Shown here piece by piece: positions 35,085 to 42,964 of a DNA stretch of 64,000 bases. Location: the NCBI GenBank assembly GCA_944326445.1, contig CALVDZ010000003.1, positions 124,001 through 188,000 on the forward strand, in the 5' to 3' direction. Under the pieces are notes generated by a model, which was not told the origin of the DNA, searched no databases, and saw only the letters and a program-made list of their open reading frames with translations. How positions within the stretch are numbered: position 1 is the stretch's first letter; the number at the start of each line of letters is the position of its first letter. The position numbers and the translations under genes are program-made. This DNA comes from an uncultured Helicobacter sp. Its GTDB lineage: Bacteria; Campylobacterota; Campylobacteria; Campylobacterales; Helicobacteraceae.

Positions 35085-35368
35085 GCAGTGGCTAGATTCT
35101 GAATTTAGCTTGTCAAATACGGAGTTGCTAAATAAATGCGGAGCTTTGCCTCGTTTTGCTCACGATTGTATCATTTGGGTAGAAGTAGGTGGGGTGAGAG
35201 CAAAGCGCAAAATGCTCAAGTATCACTCACAGAATCTTGCTCGGGCTTTATCCTCAGACTTAATTCGGTTTGCATAAAATATCCTTGTGTTTGTGTTATT
35301 AATGAGGCATTATAGGCTTTATAAAACGCAAGGGTGGCTTGCGATTTATAATTATACAAAGAGGCAAA

Positions 35369-35701
35369 ATGATAAAGATACGACTTTCGCACCTAGAATC
35401 TATCAAAGACTTTTTTGTGGGACTAGGGGCATTGCTTGTGTTAGGATTTTTTGGCATTATGCCTGTGCTGCTTGTGTTAGCTTTCTTTTTCCCCTCACTT
35501 GAATCTTTAGCAGAGTATGTGGCTATGGGTGGTGCGCTAGTCGCGCTATCTGCCGTTTTGGTAGTCGCTTTATTTTATCTTTGTTTGCCTATGTTTTTGC
35601 TATCTTATGTGCCTTGTAAGATTGTGCAAGGGATTTTTAGTATTTTTGTAGAATTTATCAGTGATGAGGAATATGAGCGATACAAAGAAGACAAAACATA
35701 A
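35369..35701 (+). CDS. Small membrane protein (110 residues), unknown
   Basis: I do not recognise the family. From ATG 35369 (AGAGG four bases upstream) the product has two strong hydrophobic helices (about residues 15-42 and 50-80) and a charged tail ending YERYKEDKT. It is followed by a second small membrane-protein gene on the same strand. Sequence here is AT-richer than the core genes, which fits acquired DNA. The longer frame to TTG 35339 lacks a ribosome site. Confidence 0.6.
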   Translation: MIKIRLSHLESIKDFFVGLGALLVLGFFGIMPVLLVLAFFFPSLESLAEYVAMGGALVALSAVLVVALFYLCLPMFLLSYVPCKIVQGIFSIFVEFISDEEYERYKEDKT

Positions 35702-35721
35702 CGAAGGTAAGAGGTGGCGTG

Positions 35722-36036
35722 ATGTTTCTTACAGATGGGATACTAGAATCTTATACGAGGGCGTTAAAGGTATTTTGGAGGGTGTTTGGTATCGGTGGTG
35801 GGATTGCTACGGTTGTGGCTTTGGGACTAGCGATATTTGGCGGATATAATGAACTCTTTGCCTATGTGGGCGGCGTGTGGCTGCTAGGTTTGCCTATTTG
35901 TGCTGTGCTTTCTTTGACTTTGTTTTATGGTATTGCTGTTGTTGGCATTGGTTTGGAGTTTGTGTGGGAGATTATGAGTTCGGCGTATTTGGGTATGCGT
36001 GATGCTCTCAAAGAGGCAAAGCGCAAAGAGGCTTAA
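35722..36036 (+). CDS. Small membrane protein (104 residues), unknown
   Basis: Two or three hydrophobic helices (about residues 17-40 and 45-80), with a basic tail ending EAKRKEA. ATG 35722 has AAGAGG seven bases upstream; GTG 35719 is adjacent. The arrangement, a pair of hydrophobic helices then a charged tail, resembles the preceding gene and the frameshifted fragment at 36075, suggesting a diverged tandem family. Function unknown. Confidence 0.6.
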   Translation: MFLTDGILESYTRALKVFWRVFGIGGGIATVVALGLAIFGGYNELFAYVGGVWLLGLPICAVLSLTLFYGIAVVGIGLEFVWEIMSSAYLGMRDALKEAKRKEA

Positions 36037-36074
36037 AAAGGCAGTGGTGTTGGATAAAACGCAAGGGGTGTGCT

Positions 36075-36289
36075 ATGGTGAAAAGCTTGAGTAATTTTTA
36101 TACATATCTTTTTGGGATTGTTTTTCTAATCGGGTTTCCTTTGTGTAGCGTAGTCGATTGACTTTTGCTAGGAATTGGCTTGATTGTTTTGTAGTGTATT
36201 ATGTGATTGGGCTTATCTTTGGCTTTTTTGTGTTGCTTGGATTGCTTTTTGTAGCGGCTTTTATTGATTCTGTTACGATGAAAGAGTGA
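36075..36289 (+). pseudogene. Frameshifted small membrane protein
   Basis: ATG 36075 with AAGGGG six bases upstream opens MVKSLSNFYTYLFGIVFLIG but stops at 36159. In another frame, from about 36147, the sequence continues without a stop through WLDCFVVYYVIGLIFGFFVL and ends ...DSVTMKE at 36287-36289. Joined, this is a roughly 70-residue two-helix protein like its two upstream neighbours. One frameshift near 36147-36158 separates the parts. Unsure whether it was ever a gene. Confidence 0.4.
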
Positions 36290-36562
36290 GTTTAGAATCT
36301 TAAAAGCATTTTGATTTGGTTTTTGCTCTGCAGAAACGGCGCAATTTTGCAATTGCGCTTGGGCCTTGTGCTTGCGTGCCCATTACTTGAGCTGGGCAAA
36401 GTCTTATTGGGATTTTGGTGTTGGGGGATTCTGTAAGTTGCGTAGATTCTGAATCTATTGAATGGGATTTTGTAAAACGCTTGAGATTTTATGATTTTGT
36501 TTTATGAATCTTGATTGGATTCTTTGGAAGTAGATTCTGAAATGGCTTTAGAAACTATAGGA

Positions 36563-36756
36563 TTAGGTTACATTTAAATCTGAAACTTTAAATCTAGAAT
36601 CCAATCTTTCCCCGCTTATGGAGTTAAGCGCGTCGGCTAGGAGCATATCATATTCCAAAACGATCGCTCTGTGCTATGCAAAACCTTTAGGTATTTTGTT
36701 TCATAATCCTCATTTGCTTTGGCAAGCAATAAATCCTCTAAAATATCGTTTTTCTC
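36563..36756 (-). pseudogene. Degraded coding remnant
   Basis: On the minus strand a 36-codon frame (NDILEDLLLAKANEDYETKY...LHSTER) passes by a one-base shift near 36670 into another frame (AIVLEYDMLLADALNSISGE...). Both lack internal stops and look like one helical protein. It lies directly downstream of the decayed mobile-element gene on the same strand. Family unrecognised. The rest of the gap 36290-36560 shows only AGATTCT motifs. Confidence 0.3.
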
Positions 36757-36861
36757 TCAAAATCTCGGACACACAATACCCCTTTAGAAAACTTCTTGTA
36801 TTATAGGTGCTTTTGTGTAAATTATTTCTTAGCATTGCAAAAATTCCTATGAATCTGTGGT

Positions 36862-36952
36862 TATAATACACCCTAAGTATCAAGGCTTGGAGCTGTAAGA
36901 TACGCAATGTAAGTGCTGTAAATCCAGCCCTTTGCTGAAGCGGTCTTGATAC
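36862..36952 (+). ncRNA. Possible small structured RNA with own promoter
   Basis: A perfect TATAAT (36862-36867) is followed nine bases later by GTATCAAG (36877-36884), which pairs perfectly with CTTGATAC (36945-36952). Inside, GGCT-T-GGA pairs with TCC-AGCC, giving a closed structure of about 76 bases. It is not a tRNA, SRP RNA or 6S RNA that I recognise. It abuts the 3' end of the decayed gene at 36954, so it might instead be an attachment-site or end palindrome of that element. Confidence 0.35.
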
Positions 36953-36953
36953 G

Positions 36954-39900
36954 CTATGTAAAATCATCATACACCAACTCATATTCCGTTAGTATTTTCA
37001 TCATTCTTTGTTTGCTTGCGATGTAACTTGTTTTGTATTGTAGTCTATTGCTCTTTGGTATCTGCACACTAACAAGATTTAAAACGCCTTTAGAATCTAA
37101 AAATGGTTTGTAAAAATAAAACGCCTCTTTTATCCCATTTGAGATACTTACTGCATACTCGCCCTTATCCACGCTTACATTGACAAAATAATCCTCATCT
37201 TTCAAGTGCTTGACAAACAAAAATGAGTTATCACTATCGCGCAAAATTGCTTCAGGCTCATCTAGCACTGCTTTAATCTGCGGTATAAATTCCTCCCTAC
37301 CTTGTGAAACGAGCTTTAGCAAGCTTCCTTTTTGTAGTCGTATTTCCTTACCACCTAGTGCTTGCCTTATCTCCTCGCTATGTTTTGGGATATAGCTTTG
37401 CTCCAGATTCTCTAGCTCAAAAGTCTTTAGCCACTGCGCTTGTGTCTCTTTGGTCAGTGTGTGCTCTTTGCCTTTAGAATCCCTAAAAGGTATGTCCTCT
37501 ATTTGTCCTGTGGTTTGTCTCTCTCCTTGAGAGCTTGTATCAGCATTTGGAGTATCTCTATCTCGTGTTTTAGTTGTATATTCTCCTCTTTGGTTAGCTC
37601 TAGCTGTGCTTGGAATTGTTGTATCGTAGTTTGGTAGCCCATCACCGCGATGGTTGCTCCCAATGTGATTGAAAATATTATTTGGAATAAGTTCATTATC
37701 ACTCCTTGCTTGTGGTTTTTGTAGAGTTGTGGTAGAATCTGCGCTAGTGTCTAAAGACATACTAGAATTTGGGCTAGTATCAAAATCTTTAGACTCTTTG
37801 GCTAAGTTGCTATCCCCCCATTGGGTAGCATTAGGCTTAGCCAAACTTTCTAACTCCAGCGTGTAAATCCTCGTAGTGTCTTTATCTATGCTTTCTTTTA
37901 GTGTTATGAGTGCGCTTGTATCTTTGTCTATTTGCGCGGAGTAGCGATGTATCCATACATTTGGATTTGTGCTTTTGGTATCTTGTGAGCTTTGTTTAAA
38001 TGTTGCTTTTTCAAAAAGAGAATCCACCTGTTTAGAGGCTTCAAAATGTTGCTCTGGGCTAAATCCATTATTCACACTCTTTTGTATAGCTGCATCACTC
38101 CCCATTTTAGCGATGTTTTTCTTAGAGATTTGTGCTATGCGTCCATCGTTTGCATTCACAATATCCTTGCCTATAAGTGGCTCTAGTGTGGTGGCTAGCT
38201 CCGCGCGCAGGATTTGCTTATGCCCCTCTCTCTCCAAGCCCTCTATCATCTCATCTTGTGCCTCATTGACTTCTTTTGTGATTTTGTTGATAAGCTCTCT
38301 TGTGGGGGAGTTTATGCTAGGATTTTCCCCTGCGCGCTTTAGGGTGAATTTAAACTCGCTTATATCGCTGCTTTGACTTAGGGCTTTGCGCAGATTAAAT
38401 CGCAGTGCCATACCCTGAATCTTTTCGTTAAAGCCTTTGGCAAATGGAATATGTGGCATAAGACGCATTAGGGCTTCAAAGCCCATTTTTACCATCTGAA
38501 ACTTTGCCGCACCCTCGATACTTGTGGCGATAGAGCTTCCTACTTCTTTGGGCAGGGCTGCACCCAGACTTTGGGCAATAAGCGCATCGTTTTTAAAGAG
38601 TGTATCAAACCCCCGCGCTATCTCTATGAAGTCCTTAGCCTCTTTAGAGCCAAATTCCATAGCTAAGTTGTCCAGATTTTCAAAAAACGCACGGGAGTTA
38701 AACACCCTATCTTTTCCCAAACTTAGTAATGTCTTTTGAAACATACCATAGAGCAGAGCCACTTCAAAATTGGCTTTTTGCGCAGGATTTAGTCCTTTGG
38801 TAAGATTTTGTATATTAGAGACTTCCCCACCTTGCCCTTGTAGGTATTTGTAGATATTGCTTAGGGCTTGGGCTTTGGATTTGGCTTCATCGCGCACTTT
38901 TAGTCTATCGATAGTCTTTAGAGCCTCTTTCATCGTGGCATAATCACTCAGCGCGGTGCTAAAGAGTGCGCTAGCATCTTTGTAGAGTTCTTTGTTTTGG
39001 GCAAAGATCTGCTCAATCCCGCTCTTTATATTCTCGCGCAAAAAGCCCTCCACACTTTGCTTGATAAAGCTCTTTAGATTGGGATCGCTCGCTTCTTTGT
39101 AGTAGCTATTTAGCACCTTAAGCGCGTTGTTTAGCTGACTAAAGGTTACGCCATTTTCATTGTAGATGTTTTTTCTACAAAGTTTAAAAAGCGCAGCGAA
39201 TCCTCGGGCAATATCCCGCTCTCATCAAGCTTTTTGCGAAAAGCGGTGTAGCTCTCTTTTGTTTGTGTGAGACTAGGATTTTTAAAGCGCATTGGCTCTT
39301 TAAGATTCCTGTCGCTATAAAATGTTATAATTTCCTCCATAGCGGTGGTGGGGTTAGAGTCCATATCCGCTATGTCATTGACTACCGCTCTAAAGCGCAC
39401 GCCATCTCTTTCCCACTCATACAATCGCGCACCATTGCTATCTATAAAGGGCTCATTGTGTTTTAAAAACTCTCGTATATCCCTGCCTAAGCTTGCGAGT
39501 TCCTTGTCTGTGATGTAGCCCTCTTTGCTCGCTTCTTTGGAATGCTTTATGCGGATATGTTTTGCGCCCTTAGAGCGATTGCCACTAGTATAGAGGATTG
39601 CCTCATCGATATTTTGCAAATCCTTATGTATGATCGTGGCATTTTTGCCATTATGTGTTACATTATGTATCCCTCTTGCTTCTTTTTTATCCACGCCCTC
39701 TTTGCTTAGCACCACTTTGTATTTCTCATCATACACTTTTGCCAGCACGCCCTCCATAGCCTGCGCGTATTCCTCCTTGGTGCCTTTTTCAAAGTTGGTA
39801 AAAATCTCTTTTATCTCACTTGGCTTTAGCTCTAGGTATTCAAGCTGCTTTTTGAGGTTGAAGGTGGTTTGGTTGAGGATAGATTTAAGATTTTTCTGCA

Positions 39901-40378
39901 GTGTGGGCGAGGAGTTCGCCGCTTCAGAGAGGAAGGCTAGGAGATTGCCACTCTCATCAGCGCGGATAGAGCGGAGGATATGGCGTTGTGTTTGGGATTG
40001 GGAAGTGAGCATAAAGGCATCATTTAGCACCTTAGCTCCCTTGGTGATGAAATGCTCCTCCCCAAATTTCGCGCGGATATTCTCATAGGCTTTGGAAGTG
40101 CTAGCCTTTTGGAAGTCTATCCCACCCCCAAAGCTCTCTCCAAACTCTCTTAGTGCTTGTTGCTGCGCAGGATCTAGGGTGTTATCCACTAGCTTCCTTG
40201 CAGCCTTAGCGTTGCCATCTTGGAATCTACTCACAAAGCCTAGGATTGGCGTGTATTCTATCGCGCTTTTGGCAAAATTGCCTAGAGTTTGGGCAGCATT
40301 GCTATCTTTAAAGGTTTTTATCCCCCGCTTTAGGGCTTCACTCCCGCCGATGAGTGCGACATCGCCCAATGTGGAAAG
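36954..40378 (-). pseudogene. Truncated, frameshifted mobile-element polyvalent-type protein with nuclease-like domain
   Basis: Two ORFs, 39146-40369 (407 residues) and 36954-39116 (720 residues), behave as one gene. At an A6 run on the coding strand (39169-39174), one extra A joins ...RFLNFVEK to NIYNENGVTFSQLNNALKVL and the downstream frame. The 407-residue part has a C-terminal segment GAKHIRIKHSKEASKEGYIT...VRFRAVVNDI...EEIITFYSDRN that resembles phage-type Barnase/EndoU/ColicinE5/RelE-like (PBECR) nuclease domains. The 720-residue part is helical with a Ser/Thr-rich middle and a C-terminal domain (IKAVLDEPEAILRDSDNSFL) of similar style. The 5' end is cut at 40370-40378, where a stop codon and an antitoxin fragment begin; TTG is the only start and no ribosome site exists. 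Confidence 0.6.
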
Positions 40379-40541
40379 AGCTCAAAAACAAATATCCATA
40401 AAACTCAATAACTCTACGATTGAGTATTTTAAAGAAATGGCTAGTAGAAAAGGTGTGCCTTACCAAGTGCTAATCAATATTTTTTTAAATGATTGCGTAG
40501 AAAAAAGCTCGATATCATCGTGGGCAGGGCATAGGGCCTAA
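40379..40541 (+). pseudogene. C-terminal fragment of a BrnA/CopG-like antitoxin
   Basis: From 40379 the plus strand reads AQKQISIKLNNSTIEYFKEM and then ASRKGVPYQVLINIFLNDCV, a ribbon-helix-helix-style antitoxin C-terminus as in BrnA. No start codon or ribosome site belongs to it; the open frame upstream is only the antisense of the mobile-element gene. No toxin gene is adjacent. It marks a junction of two broken genes. Confidence 0.6.
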
Positions 40542-40569
40542 GTCAAGCGAGCCCCGCTCAAAGGTTTCA

Positions 40570-40773
40570 ATGGCTTGCCTTTGTTTGGCGGCTTGGATTC
40601 TAAGAGATGTGAATATACGCTTGCTTACCTGTGTGATTAGCGATACTGCGCCCTTTAAGGGCGGAAAATGCGATAAGAAAAGCATCATAGAGATGAACAA
40701 AGAGGGCTGGCGCGTGGTGCAGGTTGTGATGGGACTTCGACAAATCGGCGTTTTATTCGAGCGCGAGCAATAG
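40570..40773 (+). CDS. Short ORF, possible DUF4177-like fragment
   Basis: A 67-residue frame whose C-terminal half (IIEMNKEGWRVVQVVMGLRQ then IGVLFERE) resembles the last part of small DUF4177-type proteins. The N-terminal half is not convincing and there is no clear ribosome site. It lies between the antitoxin fragment and the glycosyltransferase, in the same accessory region. May be a remnant. Confidence 0.35.
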   Translation: MACLCLAAWILRDVNIRLLTCVISDTAPFKGGKCDKKSIIEMNKEGWRVVQVVMGLRQIGVLFEREQ

Positions 40774-40776
40774 AAT

Positions 40777-41719
40777 CTAAGCCAAAAACCTCCCAAATCT
40801 CTTATAGAGCTTTTTTAGAATCTTTGGCGGGAGGCGTCTTAGCAGGGCGTGTCTCGCGCTCCATCGGGCGAGTGGCGTGGGGGTGTCCCAGCTCTCGATA
40901 CTGCACACATCATAATACTTGCTATACCATCTAAGCTGCGCGTTTGTAGGCGTGTCGCCGAGGACTTGCCTCGCGCTCCTGTCTCGTTTGCGTGTGGTGG
41001 TGGCGAGGGTGTGCGGGTATTTGCAGGCGATGAAGTTGCCATAAGTCTCAAACTCACTAAAGCCAGAGCTGCCTAAATCCTCATCACTCACACAATCCAA
41101 AATCGCCTGCCAAAAGGGCTTATCGTGTGTGGATTCTATAAGCGTGATGAGCTCTTGCATATGAAGTGAATCTACCATCATATGTTCGGCTATGAAGCTA
41201 AAATCCACTGCCCTATGCACGACTTCCCCCTCACTCGCGGGGATTTTTAGCCGCTCTAGTGTCGCAAAATATGGCTTGTGGTGCTCTCTCTGCCTTTCAA
41301 AGAGCGCATTGCCGCGCGTGTCAAAAAACCTCGTATCCCGCAGCAAAATCGTATCGCAATCCCAAATGAGATAATGCGCGCTAGATTCTGTATCTGCCCC
41401 TCCCCCCAATTAGTTTATAGGAGGCATATGCCATTTTGAGGAATTGCTGGAGATACCAGCCTGCGCGCTCTGTGTCGTGTATGCGTCGTGCCAAAATGCT
41501 CTGTATGCGCTCTAGGCTTAGTCCGCTATAGAGCGTGTCCTCATCGATGTAGCGTAGGTGACGGGCGTGGGGGAGGCTTTGGCATTGTGCGATGGTGGAG
41601 CGTGCGGCGATGATGGTGATTATGCGGGGTTTGGCGTGTGCTTGTATGCCCTCAATCGCGTATGGGAGCACCGCGCTATCGGCACTTTTTAGGCATATGA
41701 GTGCGTCAAAGTCGGGCAT
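40777..41719 (-). pseudogene. Glycosyltransferase-like (DUF6492) gene, frameshifted at an interrupted G tract
   Basis: Frames 41381-41719 and 40777-41409 overlap and form one gene. ATG 41717-41719 has TAGGAG upstream. The coding strand reads six G, one A, four G (41397-41407). The first frame ends soon after as KLIGGRGRYRI. With five or eight G in the first block it continues as GGADTESSAHYLIWDCDTIL, the donor-site DxD-like WDCDTILL, then SARQVLGDTPTNAQLRWYSK. The joined protein, about 313 residues, resembles DUF6492 glycosyltransferases of surface glycans. The A inside the tract should make slippage rarer, so the gene may be fixed OFF. Confidence 0.7.
41397..41407. repeat. Interrupted poly-C tract (4 C, T, 6 C)
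   Basis: CCCC-T-CCCCCC inside the glycosyltransferase gene, looking like an old 11-C phase tract with one substitution. Same preceding context (TAATTG on the coding strand) as the tract at 5334-5345. Confidence 0.7.
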
Positions 41720-41726
41720 AGCACTC

Positions 41727-41966
41727 CTAGAAAACAAGCATTTCGCGCTTAAGCTTATTGAGCGCGTCTATCTCTGCCTTTAGTTTCTCGACTTCTGCAT
41801 CTATTTGCGCGAGTAGCGTGAAGTTTAGCGTCTCTGGCATATCCTGTGAGCCGCGTTTAATCATAATATAATCGAGCATAGAGATTTTTGCCATACCTAG
41901 CAGGATATTGATATCATCGCGGATATCCTCGATGTTTCTAAAAATGCTATCAATGCGTTCAAACAT
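41727..41966 (-). CDS. Small coiled-coil protein (79 residues), unknown
   Basis: ATG 41964-41966 has AAGGAGTGGCT upstream; the longer frame to 42056 overlaps kdsD and lacks a site. The product is helical and ends in a heptad-rich coiled coil (AQIDAEVEKLKAEIDALNKL). It lies 10 bases downstream of kdsD and its stop overlaps the ribosome site of the glycosyltransferase gene. Family not recognised. Confidence 0.7.
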   Translation of the reverse strand: MFERIDSIFRNIEDIRDDINILLGMAKISMLDYIMIKRGSQDMPETLNFTLLAQIDAEVEKLKAEIDALNKLKREMLVF

Positions 41967-41976
41967 AGCCACTCCT

Positions 41977-42954
41977 TTATGATTTAATCCCCGCAGTAAT
42001 GAGCGTGTGCAAGTGTATAACACCTTGTATTGAATCTTGCTTATCCGTGATGACAAGAATCTGAATCTTGTTGGCTTCGATCATCTTAAGCGCGTCAAAG
42101 GCGAGCATATTTGGATCGTCGCAGGTTTTTGGGTTTTTGGTAGCGTATTTGAGCACTGCATCATCGAGGCTAAAGTCCTCCCGTAGCAATGCCCTGCGCA
42201 AATCCCCATCGCTTAGTATCGCTATGAGCTTGCCTGCTTGGGTGATGAGGAGATTGCCTAGCCTAGCTTCGCTCATCAGTGGGATACATTCTTTAAGCGT
42301 TGTGTGTGAATCTACGATGGGGAGGTTGGAGGTTTGCATTAAATCCTTGAGCTTGACAAAGAGCCTTTTGCCCAAGCTCCCGCCGGGGTGGAATGAGGCA
42401 AAATCCTCGTGGCTAAATCCCCGATAATGCATAAGGCACACTGCCAAAACATCGCCTAGCGCGAGGGTTAGCGTGGTGGAGCTAGTGGGAGCGACATTGA
42501 GCGGGCAGGCTTCTTTTTGCACAAAAATATTAAGAAACAAATCGCCCATTTTTGAGAGGCTAGATTGGGCGTTTTTGCTCATCGTGATGAGGGTATTGCC
42601 AAAGCGTTTGAGATGGGGCAGGACATTGAGCAGCTCTTCACTCTCGCCGCTATAGCTTATGGCGAGGATTATATCCTCCTTTTGTATCACGCCTAGATCG
42701 CCGTGCATTGCCTCTGTGGGGTGGAGGAAAAAGCTCGGCGTGCCCGTGCTAGAGAGTGTGGCGGCGATCTTGGCACCGATATGCCCGCTTTTGCCCACGC
42801 CCATCACCACGAGCTTGCCTTTAGATTCTGCGATAGTGCGCACGATTTGGTAGAGCGTTTCTGAATCTAGTCGCTGGATAGAATCTAATAGGGCGTTAGA
42901 TTCTGTATGGAGCACCTCGGTGGCGATCTCTAGATAGCGGCTTGCCTTAGACAT
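41977..42954 (-). CDS. kdsD: Arabinose-5-phosphate isomerase (KdsD/KpsF)
   Basis: Interconverts ribulose-5-phosphate and arabinose-5-phosphate, the first step to Kdo of LPS. The 325-residue product has an N-terminal SIS domain (GKLVVMGVGKSGHIGAKIAA, SYSGESEELLNVLPHLK) and two C-terminal CBS domains (from about residue 205). ATG 42952-42954 has GGGAGGCAAG upstream, and the long frame to 42975 is not supported. Downstream of rnj with a short overlap of the longer frame, the same order as in H. pylori (HP1430-HP1429). Confidence 0.92.
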   Translation of the reverse strand: MSKASRYLEIATEVLHTESNALLDSIQRLDSETLYQIVRTIAESKGKLVVMGVGKSGHIGAKIAATLSSTGTPSFFLHPTEAMHGDLGVIQKEDIILAISYSGESEELLNVLPHLKRFGNTLITMSKNAQSSLSKMGDLFLNIFVQKEACPLNVAPTSSTTLTLALGDVLAVCLMHYRGFSHEDFASFHPGGSLGKRLFVKLKDLMQTSNLPIVDSHTTLKECIPLMSEARLGNLLITQAGKLIAILSDGDLRRALLREDFSLDDAVLKYATKNPKTCDDPNMLAFDALKMIEANKIQILVITDKQDSIQGVIHLHTLITAGIKS

Positions 42955-42964
42955 CTTGCCTCCC

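Noticed and set aside
35050..35277. 75-codon ORF after the second methyltransferase
   Set aside because: It overlaps the methyltransferase end in another frame and then repeat sequence; no ribosome site.
36618..36806. 62-codon plus-strand ORF
   Set aside because: It is antisense to a better coding remnant on the minus strand and has no start signal.
36862..36952. tRNA gene as an integration site for the mobile element
   Set aside because: No T-loop (GGTTCRA) or CCA-like end could be found; the folded segment does not fit a cloverleaf.
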